Assembly: GCA_017439545.1 (NCBI GenBank) | Contig: JAFSIW010000047.1 | Location: 1 to 40,778 of the forward strand | Reading direction: 5' to 3' | DNA: 40,778 bases | Source of the DNA: Clostridia bacterium | GTDB lineage: Bacteria; Bacillota; Clostridia; Oscillospirales; Acutalibacteraceae | Shown: piece by piece, positions 16,093 to 22,814 of the stretch | Layout of the letters: the number at the start of each line of letters is the position of its first letter | Position numbering within the stretch: the first letter of the stretch is position 1 | Position numbers and translations under genes: made by a program | Notes under the pieces: model-generated | What the model saw: only the letters and a program-made list of their open reading frames with translations | Told to the model about the DNA's origin: nothing | The model's database searches: none

Positions 16093-17490
16093 CTAACAAT
16101 AAAAGGTCTGAATGGCACGGTAGGCCATATACAGATCCAGTTTTGCAATCACTTCAAAGGGAGCGTGCATACACAGCACCGGCACCCCAAGGTCGATCAC
16201 GTCTACGTTCAGGTTGGCAATATACTTGGCAACCGTACCGCCGCCGCCTGCATCTACCTTGCCCAGCTCGCCTGTTTGCCAGATCACGCCGGCTTCATCC
16301 ATCTTGTTGCGGATAGCACCCGTAAATTCCGCCGAAGCATCCGAGGTATCGTACTTTCCTCTGCCACCGGTATATTTGGTAAGCACTGCGCCGTAATTGA
16401 GATAGCAGGAGTTCCGTTTTTCATAGGGATCGGAAAAAGTGGGGTCAAACGCGCCGTTCACGTCTGCCGACAAGCATTGAGAGGCAGACAGCACGCGACG
16501 CACCTTGGCGCCCATACACTCTGCCAGATCCTCCACAAAATAGCGCAAAAAGGAGGAGTTGAGTCCGGTATTCCCATCGGATCCGGTCTCTTCTTTGTCG
16601 GCCAGCACGGTGACCACGGTTTTTTCGGGTACATCCAAAGCAAGCGTTGCCATCAGCGCAGGGTAGGCGCAAACCCGATCATCGTGGGCATAAGCGCCGA
16701 TCATAGAGCGGTCCAGACCGATATCCACCGGTTTGGCGGCAGGCACGATCTCCAGTTCGGCGGACATAAAGTCCGCTTCGGTGATGCCGTATTTTTCATT
16801 GAGAATGTTCATCACCTGCAGTTTGACCGATTCTGCTTCCTCGTCGTTATTGAAGGGGCGGCTGCCAATGAGCACGTTCAGTTCTTCCCCGCGGATGCCG
16901 TCAGCCAGCGTCCGTTTGTTTTGTTCGGCGCTTAAATGGGGCAACAGGTCGGTGATCACAAATTGGGGATCGCCCGCATCCTCGCCGATATTCACCGTAA
17001 CCGAGGCACCGTCAGCCCGTACCACCACGCCGTGTAAGGACAGCGGCACGGTAGCCCATTGGTATTTGCGGATACCGCCGTAGTAGTGAGTCTTAAAATA
17101 TGCCAGCTCATCCGCTTCATACAGGGGATGTTGCTTTAAGTCCAAACGGGGCGCATCAATATGAGCCGCCACAATGCGTACCCCCTGCTCCAAGGGCTGT
17201 TGCCCAATAACTGCGGCGATGATGGCTTTATTGCGATTGACGGTATACACCCGATCACCTGCCTGATAGGAGGCGGCAGGATCAAAAGGGCGGAAGTTTG
17301 CTTTTTCCAGCATCGCTACCGAAAGGATAACCGCTTCCCGCTCAGTCTTGGCTTTTCCCAAAAAGTCGGTATAGCCCTCGGCAAAACGCATAACCTCCTC
17401 TTGCTGTTGAGGGGTAAGCCGTGTCCATCCGTTGGTGGGTTTGTGCATCAGTTTTTCTTTTAATTCGGCAGCAACCGTTTGTTCTTTCAT
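16093..17490 (-). CDS. M18 family aminopeptidase
   Basis: A 465-residue cytoplasmic zinc peptidase that removes N-terminal residues, acidic ones being preferred in many M18 members. Signature segments: AAHIDAPRLDLKQHP with metal ligand His110, the glycine-rich YYGGIRKYQW, AHDDRVCAYPAL, the catalytic DKEETGSDGNTG, and a C-terminal GVPVLCMHAPFEVIAKLD carrying the last His ligand. The length suits bacterial aspartyl-type M18 enzymes (430-470). The start follows AGGAG by about 9 nt. It sits 11 bp after the XRE regulator gene and 12 bp before zapA, so the three form one operon. Confidence 0.9.
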   Translation of the reverse strand: MKEQTVAAELKEKLMHKPTNGWTRLTPQQQEEVMRFAEGYTDFLGKAKTEREAVILSVAMLEKANFRPFDPAASYQAGDRVYTVNRNKAIIAAVIGQQPLEQGVRIVAAHIDAPRLDLKQHPLYEADELAYFKTHYYGGIRKYQWATVPLSLHGVVVRADGASVTVNIGEDAGDPQFVITDLLPHLSAEQNKRTLADGIRGEELNVLIGSRPFNNDEEAESVKLQVMNILNEKYGITEADFMSAELEIVPAAKPVDIGLDRSMIGAYAHDDRVCAYPALMATLALDVPEKTVVTVLADKEETGSDGNTGLNSSFLRYFVEDLAECMGAKVRRVLSASQCLSADVNGAFDPTFSDPYEKRNSCYLNYGAVLTKYTGGRGKYDTSDASAEFTGAIRNKMDEAGVIWQTGELGKVDAGGGGTVAKYIANLNVDVIDLGVPVLCMHAPFEVIAKLDLYMAYRAIQTFYC

Positions 17491-17501
17491 AGTGATCTCT
17501 C

Positions 17502-18122
17502 CTATTCCTTAAATTGCTTTTCGGCTTTTTTCATCAGTTGTTCCAGCAGCAGATAATCGTTGCCGTACACCGTGCGCAAGGTAGCGCGGTCGGTCATCAG
17601 AGGAGTGGTGTCGATCCCGTGCAGATTGCCAATGTCTATTCCCGCCAGCACACACCGCAATTGGGCTTCCGACACCTGCATAGCCGCATCTGCCAGCGCC
17701 CGATAGGTGTAGTCCGATACCTTGAACTCGCCGGGTGTGGGATGTCCTCCGCAATACAGCCGACGATACAACCGATAATAGGCCAGCGCCAAAAAATCGG
17801 AGGCCTGCTCCACCAACTGATTGCTACCGGTTTTTTCCAGCATATCAAATAAAATATATTCGGTGGCCTTCAGCCGTTGTTTTTCTTTGGCGATGGGGGT
17901 AGCGGCGCGAGACTCTTTTTTCTCCCGTCCCAACAAATAGTCACAACTCACCTCGTAAAAGGATGCCGCTTTCGCCAAGAAATCCAGACCGCATTCCCGC
18001 ACCCCGTTTTCATAGTGGGATAAAAGCGCCTGAGAAATACCAAGACTCAGTGCCGCCTGCTTTTGGGTGATCCCCTTTTTACGACGCAGTTCGGTCATCC
18101 GTTTGGCAAACACGTGGACCAT
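17502..18122 (-). CDS. XRE-family DNA-binding regulator
   Basis: Starting at ATG 18122, preceded by AAAGGAGG, the protein has 206 residues; a longer in-frame extension would run through the divergent promoters and is rejected. Residues about 5-65 are a helix-turn-helix of the Cro/C1 type (MTELRRKKGITQKQAALSLG, then ISQALLSHYENG, then FYEVSCDYLLGR). The remaining 140 residues are helical, of no family I recognise, and could be an oligomerisation or ligand domain. It is first in the operon with the M18 aminopeptidase and zapA and is divergent from a phosphatase gene. A 15-bp palindrome lies over its predicted transcription start, suggesting self-regulation (inference). Confidence 0.85.
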   Translation of the reverse strand: MVHVFAKRMTELRRKKGITQKQAALSLGISQALLSHYENGVRECGLDFLAKAASFYEVSCDYLLGREKKESRAATPIAKEKQRLKATEYILFDMLEKTGSNQLVEQASDFLALAYYRLYRRLYCGGHPTPGEFKVSDYTYRALADAAMQVSEAQLRCVLAGIDIGNLHGIDTTPLMTDRATLRTVYGNDYLLLEQLMKKAEKQFKE

Positions 18123-18150
18123 TCCTTTCCCCTCCTTTAAAAGAAATTGC

Positions 18151-18179
18151 TTGTATTTATACTTATAGTATATTATAAT
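18151..18179 (+). promoter_or_regulatory. Promoter of the histidine phosphatase gene
   Basis: TTGTAT (18151-18156), a 17-bp spacer and a perfect TATAAT (18174-18179). The predicted start is near 18186, about 30 nt before the ATG. Its -10 overlaps the -10 of the opposite-strand promoter by four bases within ATTATAAT, so the two promoters probably exclude each other. Confidence 0.72.
18158..18172. promoter_or_regulatory. 15-bp palindrome, candidate operator
   Basis: TATACT-TAT-AGTATA is a perfect inverted repeat between the -35 and -10 of the plus promoter and over the expected start point of the minus promoter. Size and symmetry fit an XRE-dimer site, and the neighbouring minus-strand gene encodes an XRE protein. 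The binding partner is inferred. Confidence 0.5.
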
Positions 18180-18200
18180 ATGAATAAGAATATTTGTAAA
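18172..18200 (-). promoter_or_regulatory. Promoter of the XRE-M18-zapA operon
   Basis: The minus strand shows TTTACA (18195-18200), a 17-bp spacer and a perfect TATAAT (18172-18177). The expected start is near 18165, at the centre of the palindrome, giving a leader of about 43 nt. Confidence 0.72.
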
Positions 18201-18215
18201 GGGGAACTTTTCCAT

Positions 18216-18812
18216 ATGAAGACCTATCGAGTTCATCTCATCCGCCATGGTCGCGAAAGCGCCCAAGGAGTGATCCGCTATATCGGGCAAACCGACCTGC
18301 CCCTGACCGCCAAGGGTCGGCAGGAGCTGATCGCTATGGTGGAGGAAGAGCCCTTTCCCACGGTGGATGCGGTTTACTGCAGTCCCCTGCTCCGTTGCCG
18401 CCAGACCGCCGATATTTTGTACCCCGAGCACATCCCCGTTGTGGAACAAGGACTGACCGAATGTCATTTTGGGGAGTTTGAAGACAAGACCCCCGAGGAA
18501 CTGAAGGATGACCCCCGTTACGCCCAGTGGTTATCGGGCGGCACTCCGCCGGGAGGCGAATCGGGAGAGCGTTTTTTTAAACGCAGTGTGGTGGCTTTTG
18601 CCAAAATTGTGGAAGAAGCCATGAAAAACGGACAAACCGAAATCGCAGTGGTCTGCCACGGAGGATCGATCATGTCCATCTTAGCACAGTGCGGCATTCC
18701 CGAGCGCACCCCCAGCGATTGGATCTGCGCTCCCGGTCACGGCTACACCATGCTCATCACCCCCGGCGTATGGATGCGGGGCTACAAGGCCGAAGTCATT
18801 GCCAAGTTTTAA
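18216..18812 (+). CDS. Histidine phosphatase family protein (phosphoglycerate mutase-like)
   Basis: A 198-residue cytoplasmic protein. The ATG at 18216 is chosen because AAAGGGG lies 11 nt upstream and the protein then begins MKTYRVHLIRHGRE, placing the catalytic RHG at residues 10-12 as in the family. Other conserved parts: the substrate-site Arg/Glu region YIGQTDLPLTAKGRQEL, CSPLLRCRQTADIL, LTECHFGEFE and the second catalytic His in VVCHGGSIM. Enzymes of this group remove phosphate from small molecules (for example alpha-ribazole phosphate or sugar phosphates); the substrate cannot be told from sequence. It is a single gene, divergent from the XRE operon, ending in a bidirectional terminator. 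Confidence 0.87.
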   Translation: MKTYRVHLIRHGRESAQGVIRYIGQTDLPLTAKGRQELIAMVEEEPFPTVDAVYCSPLLRCRQTADILYPEHIPVVEQGLTECHFGEFEDKTPEELKDDPRYAQWLSGGTPPGGESGERFFKRSVVAFAKIVEEAMKNGQTEIAVVCHGGSIMSILAQCGIPERTPSDWICAPGHGYTMLITPGVWMRGYKAEVIAKF

Positions 18813-18816
18813 CAAA

Positions 18817-18849
18817 AACCCTCGATTATGCGAATGCATATCGAGGGTT
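18817..18849. terminator. Bidirectional terminator between convergent genes
   Basis: 10-bp arms AACCCTCGAT/ATCGAGGGTT plus an inner ATGC/GCAT stem with a 4-nt loop. T-runs follow on both strands (CCTTTTTATT on plus, GGTTTTTGTT on minus). It serves the phosphatase gene and the convergent lipid-kinase gene. Confidence 0.9.
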
Positions 18850-18854
18850 CCTTT

Positions 18855-19808
18855 TTATTGTACGGTTGCGGGTTCTTTTTCGTTGACACAAACCGAAGGC
18901 TCATTGGGCAAGTCGCTCCCCCGGGGAAGAGAAAACCGAACGGCACGAGGCACGATCTCAAACCGAATATCACGGGCGGGCAGAATTTCACCATCCAGAT
19001 TCACGATGGTATCTTTGTGGGCGATCACCCGCATGGTCTTGCCCCGACGGTAGTTGCAAATGGGCAGATCCACATGCTCCCCACGGGTGTATTTGCCAAG
19101 CAACGACAAAATGCGAAGACGAGAGACCGTGTCAATGGTCATACAGTCCAGCAACCCATCCTCTACCAATGCCAGCGGCGCGCTTTGAAAGCCGCCGCCG
19201 TAAAACCGACCGTTGGCCGCCACGGCGAATAAGAATTCCTTTTCCACCGGTGTATTATCGTCCACTTGCACGGTCATCCGATTCTTGATCGCCGACAAAA
19301 AGCAATACAACACCGATAGTATGTAGGCAAGCTGACCGCCGATCAAAGGCAGTCGGCTGAATTTATCTTTATTGGCGCCCACCTGAGCATCAAAGCCCAT
19401 AGTAGCCTGATTCAAACACACAAAGTCCCCCGCTCGAATGATATCCAGACGACATTCGGTGCCATGGATCTGATCTTCTAAATCAAAAAAATGCTGATTG
19501 TGGGTAAAGGATTTCAAAAAATCATTGCCCGTGCCCGCAGGCATAATGCCCAACACCACGTTATCGTAACCGATGATGCCGTTGAGCACGTCAAAGGCAC
19601 TGCCGTCTCCGCCGCAGGAGAAAATGCGCAGTTGCTCCCCGCTTTGGGCAAGTTCACGGGCGATGCGGGTACCGTCTGACTTACAGGTGGTGTAGCAAAT
19701 CTGACAGGTATCGGCGTGCTCAGCCACGTAGGCTTCGATATTGGCAATCAGTTTTTTTCTTGCCGCCGCCTTACCTGCGGTGGGGTTGATGAGAAAAACG
19801 TTTTTCAT
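18855..19808 (-). CDS. YegS/BmrU-type lipid kinase (diacylglycerol kinase catalytic domain)
   Basis: A 317-residue protein with the diacylglycerol-kinase catalytic fold: an N-terminal nucleotide-binding part (KNVFLINPTAGK), the GGDGS motif at 66-70 (usually GGDGT) and the MPAGTGNDFLKS motif at about 89-100. The C-terminal beta-domain contains FLFAVAANGRFYGGGFQSAP and TIVNLDGEILPARD. It likely phosphorylates diacylglycerol or a related lipid at the inner membrane face using ATP. Length is normal for the family. It begins 14 bp after the RNA methyltransferase gene and is probably in the same transcript. Confidence 0.88.
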   Translation of the reverse strand: MKNVFLINPTAGKAAARKKLIANIEAYVAEHADTCQICYTTCKSDGTRIARELAQSGEQLRIFSCGGDGSAFDVLNGIIGYDNVVLGIMPAGTGNDFLKSFTHNQHFFDLEDQIHGTECRLDIIRAGDFVCLNQATMGFDAQVGANKDKFSRLPLIGGQLAYILSVLYCFLSAIKNRMTVQVDDNTPVEKEFLFAVAANGRFYGGGFQSAPLALVEDGLLDCMTIDTVSRLRILSLLGKYTRGEHVDLPICNYRRGKTMRVIAHKDTIVNLDGEILPARDIRFEIVPRAVRFSLPRGSDLPNEPSVCVNEKEPATVQ

Positions 19809-19822
19809 TTGGTTTCCCTACT

Positions 19823-20941
19823 TTATTTAAAATACAAATACAAATTGCATTTGAGCATTCCGTTATACAGCTTGCGCTTTTTGTCCGCATCTCTGCCGAA
19901 ATGCTTTTGGAACTCCTCATCGGGACTGATGATCCCATACCGCCAGCCCGGCTTTTGCTCCATTACCCTGCCCATCTGCCGATACAGCGTGCGGGCTTGC
20001 TCAATATCCAACAGCCGTTCCCCGTAAGGGGGATTGGTCACCACGATGCCCCGAGGGGTATCGGGTGCAAAATCGACGATATCGGCGGTGGTCATCTGCA
20101 GACGGTTTGCCACACCTGCCTTTTTGGCATTGGCAAGTGCCAGCTCCCCCATGGCGGGATTCAAGTCACTGCCCACACAGCGGAAGGTGACCTCCCGACG
20201 GATGGCGTCCATGGCACGGGTACGCTCTTGTTGCCACACGGCGGCGGGAATCAAATTCCACCCCTCTGCCATAAACCGTCGTTTCAGACCGGGGGCGACG
20301 TTTAATGCGTGCAACGCCCCTTCAATGAGCAACGTACCCGAGCCGCAAAAGGGATCGTACAGCACCGAATCGTCGTAAGGGCGGGTGAGCATCACCATGG
20401 CCGCCGCCAGCGTTTCTTTAATGGGTGCTTCCGATGCGTTGGCGCGGTAACCCCGCTTATGAAGCCCTACTCCCGAGGTGTCGATCATCACCGAAACCTC
20501 GTCCTTTAATATAGAAAAGCGGATAGGCACCGTAGCGCCGATCTCTTCAAACCAGCCGATGCCGTAATGGGCGCTCAGCCGATCCACCACCGCTTTTTTG
20601 ATAATAGACTGACAGTCGGGAATGCTGTGCAAGGCAGAGTTCAGCGACCATCCCTTCACGGGAAAGGCATCCTGCTTGCCGATCCATTCCTCCCAAGGGA
20701 GCGCCTTGACCCCTTGAAACAGATCCTCAAAGGTTTTGGCAACAAAGCTACCCAACAGCAGCTCTACCCGTTCTGCGGTGCGCAGGCAAAGATTGGCTCG
20801 CGCCAAGGTATGAAAATCCCCTGCAAACAGCACCCGTCCATTTTCGGCGCGCACGTCCTGCGCTTCTATTTTTCGCAGTTCATCCGAAAGCAACCCCTCT
20901 AACCCAAACAGGCAGGGGGCGCAAAATTGCAATTTGGTCAT
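19823..20941 (-). CDS. THUMP-type class I RNA methyltransferase (RlmL/YpsC-like)
   Basis: A 372-residue protein. Residues 1-160 hold the ferredoxin-like/THUMP RNA-binding part (CLFGLEGLLSDELRK, then GRVLFAGDF). Residues 160-372 are the Rossmann methyltransferase: HKRGYR (161-166), DPFCGSGT for SAM binding (196-203), GSDLNPAM (258-264) and the N6-adenine/N2-guanine catalytic TNPPYGERL (302-310). Family members methylate guanine in 23S rRNA; the exact target position cannot be assigned here. GAGGG is 6 nt before the ATG. It forms a two-gene unit with the lipid kinase, which is unrelated in function. Confidence 0.88.
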   Translation of the reverse strand: MTKLQFCAPCLFGLEGLLSDELRKIEAQDVRAENGRVLFAGDFHTLARANLCLRTAERVELLLGSFVAKTFEDLFQGVKALPWEEWIGKQDAFPVKGWSLNSALHSIPDCQSIIKKAVVDRLSAHYGIGWFEEIGATVPIRFSILKDEVSVMIDTSGVGLHKRGYRANASEAPIKETLAAAMVMLTRPYDDSVLYDPFCGSGTLLIEGALHALNVAPGLKRRFMAEGWNLIPAAVWQQERTRAMDAIRREVTFRCVGSDLNPAMGELALANAKKAGVANRLQMTTADIVDFAPDTPRGIVVTNPPYGERLLDIEQARTLYRQMGRVMEQKPGWRYGIISPDEEFQKHFGRDADKKRKLYNGMLKCNLYLYFK

Positions 20942-20971
20942 ATTGGCCCTCTTTTGATTGATATTGAAAGT

Positions 20972-20980
20972 AGTATACCA
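20972..20980 (-). promoter_or_regulatory. Extended -10 promoter for the methyltransferase-lipid kinase unit
   Basis: The minus strand reads TGG-TATACT with no good -35 at 17 bp (TTTCCT only). An extended -10 can compensate. It lies between the upstream terminator (21018-21047) and the start at 20941, giving a leader of about 25 nt. Confidence 0.5.
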
Positions 20981-21017
20981 TAATCCGACAAAAAAGGAAA
21001 GATTTTTTTACAAAAGC

Positions 21018-21047
21018 AAAGACCTTTGTCCCGTGACAAAGGTCTTT
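21018..21047 (-). terminator. Terminator of the G5-3D protein gene
   Basis: Perfect 13-bp arms AAAGACCTTTGTC/GACAAAGGTCTTT with a CCGT loop begin 5 bp after the stop at 21052. The minus-strand tail is TGCTTTTGT, a modest T-run. Confidence 0.8.
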
Positions 21048-21051
21048 TGGA

Positions 21052-22137
21052 TTACAGAATATAAATCTCTACGTTGCGCACGCCGAATTGCACACACTCT
21101 GCTTCGGTGTTGAAGAACAGGTCAACGTCCACAGGGCCGGAAATAAATCCGCCGGTGTCGGAAGCCTTAGCAACGCCATACATATAACTGCCGTCTACGG
21201 TTTTGATAAACATCATGGTGCCGTAGGGAATCTCCTTGGGATCCACCGCAATGTAGCCCACCTGTGCCACGTCACCGGTGGCGGTGTGCTTGCCTGCGGC
21301 GGCGGTATAGGCCGTGGCTTTACCCTTGATGCATTTTTTGAACTGCAAGGGTTGCCCCTGAGCATTTACGGCAATGGGATTGTTGGTTTGCAATTTAGAG
21401 ATCAGTTGGGTATTCAGCTTGGCGTCGTTGGTTACCACGGGAGCAAACTTTTCGGGCGCACCGATACCACGGTATACGGTTGCGGGAGAAGAAGGCTCAA
21501 GCACCACGGTGGACACGGGCGTGCTGTCGGTCAGCACACCGTCTACATAGCGATCGGTATAGGTCACCTGAGACAGACCGGCCACACCGGGAATCTTTAC
21601 CGATTGGGTACCTACGGGCAGGGTATCGGTATCTTCATAAATCACATCGGGAGCAACCGCTTCTTCCCGCACGGCGGTCACACAGTTGACTCGTTGCAGG
21701 GTGATAGCGGTAGCCGTGCTGACAATGGTATCGGCCGAGGGGGTAACAATATCATCCTGATCCCACTCGATTCCCATACGGGTCAGCAGATTGCCTACCC
21801 GATCAACACGGGTATCGGCGGTCACGGTTTGACCGTCGGCGGTAACCTGCACCGAAAACGCAGGACCCACACGCATAATCAGACCGTTTTCGGTATCCAG
21901 CATATCGTAGCCGTGGTCACCGAGAAGGATTCCTGCCTTTTGCAGAATGATACCGGGTGTGGTAAAGTAGGAGCTTACCACCGTACATTGATTGTTATAA
22001 AACACCGTTACGGTACGGGAGGTGCCGTTACACAGCACACCCAGAATTGCAATTACGAAAATAACAGCACTAAGCAAAGCGGTTTTTTTATTTCTGCCAA
22101 TTTGTTCTCCCCACATAAAATGGTTCAAAAGTCGCAT
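21052..22137 (-). CDS. G5 and 3D domain cell-wall protein (YabE/RpfB-like)
   Basis: A 361-residue protein with a membrane helix or uncleaved signal at about 19-38. Two short DUF348-type ubiquitin-like repeats follow (about 40-145; FYNNQCTVVSSYFTTPGIIL and FSVQVTADGQTVTADTR), then a G5 domain (about 150-215; VTAVREEAVAPDVIYEDTD and QVTYTDRYVDG). The C-terminal 3D domain (about 270-361) contains TAYTAAAGKHTATGD, ASDTGG and DVDLFF, carrying the three conserved aspartates. In YabE/RpfB-type proteins this domain acts on peptidoglycan, probably as a lytic transglycosylase, during growth or resuscitation. The length matches YabE-like proteins of Clostridia. It has a consensus promoter and a structured leader. 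Confidence 0.88.
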   Translation of the reverse strand: MRLLNHFMWGEQIGRNKKTALLSAVIFVIAILGVLCNGTSRTVTVFYNNQCTVVSSYFTTPGIILQKAGILLGDHGYDMLDTENGLIMRVGPAFSVQVTADGQTVTADTRVDRVGNLLTRMGIEWDQDDIVTPSADTIVSTATAITLQRVNCVTAVREEAVAPDVIYEDTDTLPVGTQSVKIPGVAGLSQVTYTDRYVDGVLTDSTPVSTVVLEPSSPATVYRGIGAPEKFAPVVTNDAKLNTQLISKLQTNNPIAVNAQGQPLQFKKCIKGKATAYTAAAGKHTATGDVAQVGYIAVDPKEIPYGTMMFIKTVDGSYMYGVAKASDTGGFISGPVDVDLFFNTEAECVQFGVRNVEIYIL

Positions 22138-22162
22138 AAACGAAAATCACCTTTCTTATTTT

Positions 22163-22227
22163 GTTCGGCTCTGTTTTTGGTAAGATTTCACAAAGGCAAT
22201 GCCTTTCTATTGTCAGTTTTGCCGAAC
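22163..22227 (-). other. Structured 5' leader of the G5-3D gene
   Basis: Arms GTTCGGC (22221-22227 on the minus strand) and GCCGAAC (22163-22169) would close a loop of about 51 nt that contains a second hairpin, AAAGGCA/TGCCTTT (22192-22206). The outer stem begins at the predicted transcript start. It does not match the cyclic-di-AMP (ydaO) riboswitch consensus that often precedes such genes, as far as I can tell by eye. Confidence 0.45.
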
Positions 22228-22234
22228 ATTGGGA

Positions 22235-22263
22235 ATTATATGCAGGGGATTTTGATTTGTCAA
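22235..22263 (-). promoter_or_regulatory. Consensus promoter of the G5-3D gene
   Basis: The minus strand carries perfect boxes: TTGACA (22258-22263), a 17-bp spacer and TATAAT (22235-22240). It is the strongest-looking promoter in the window and points to high housekeeping-sigma expression. The leader is about 90 nt. Confidence 0.85.
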
Positions 22264-22324
22264 CCGTTTTATGAAATTTAAATTTCGTGGGTTTTCACAA
22301 ATTATTTTTGCTAAAAAAGAAAAT

Positions 22325-22350
22325 AAAAGGTTACAAAGTTGTAACCTTTT
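22325..22350 (-). terminator. Hairpin with T-rich tail, possible terminator of an unknown transcript
   Basis: Perfect 12-bp arms AAAAGGTTACAA/TTGTAACCTTTT. On the minus strand a long T-rich tail follows (TATTTTCTTTTTT). The nearest upstream minus-strand gene already has its own terminator at 22771-22797, so this one either backs it up or ends a small RNA made from the intervening AT-rich stretch. Confidence 0.6.
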
Positions 22351-22758
22351 CTACATATTGTGGTTCAAAAATTACAAACCACAAGCCTTTTGGCATTTTG
22401 ACCGAAGAAAACCTTTGAATGATTTCGAGTTTTAAAATCCATTGTTTTCTTTCGTTTTCTTTATTTTTCTTTTTATTTTTCTTATTTTCTCGTTTGTCAT
22501 TTTTTTGTTAACAATAAATATGTCATATAATCCTTGGCTTTTGAACGGTTTTTTTAGCAATTATCACAAACCGTGTAACTTTTTTTGTATTTTTTCCTCT
22601 TTTTGGAAGAAAACAAACCGTGAAATTGAAACTAAAATTTCCACAAAATCACCGAAAAAAGAGATTTCACGGGAAATTTCCTCCACTTATTTCATAAAAC
22701 AGAAGGGTCTGTCCCATTATTTGCTCCAAAATACGCCATTTTCGCACCACCGATTCCA
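22351..22758. other. AT-rich intergenic stretch with repeats, no gene recognised
   Basis: About 400 bp with no convincing coding sequence. It holds a T/C-rich tract (about 22443-22491), a direct repeat ACAAACCGTG (22566-22575 and 22613-22622), and an inverted repeat CCGTGAAAT/ATTTCACGG (22618-22626 and 22664-22672). Possible -10-like TATAAT or TATATG boxes occur around 22525-22531 without well-spaced -35 boxes. A plus-strand open frame of 123 codons here is low in complexity, lacks a ribosome binding site and is not accepted as a gene. Confidence 0.5.
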
Positions 22759-22770
22759 TGAAAAACGAAA

Positions 22771-22797
22771 ACGGTCGCCCGGTGTTCCGAGCGACCG
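22771..22797 (-). terminator. Terminator of the second dockerin gene
   Basis: The minus strand has a 7-bp GC-rich stem CGGTCGC/GCGACCG, a one-base mismatch, an inner CGG/CCG stem and an AACA loop, followed by TTTTCGTTTTT. It lies 18 bp after the stop at 22815. Confidence 0.87.
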
Positions 22798-22814
22798 AAA
22801 AAAGCAATGTTAGA

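Noticed and set aside
18123..18467. N-terminal extension of the XRE regulator to 321 residues
   Set aside because: It would cross both divergent promoters and the phosphatase start; the ATG at 18122 has AAAGGAGG and begins a normal XRE domain.
22138..22230. Cyclic-di-AMP (ydaO) riboswitch before the 3D-domain gene
   Set aside because: The leader is too short and the conserved core sequences are not seen by eye.
22442..22813. 123-codon plus-strand open frame in the AT-rich gap
   Set aside because: The translation is low in complexity (Phe/Leu/Ile-rich, then Lys-rich), there is no ribosome binding site, and it runs through the dockerin-gene terminator.
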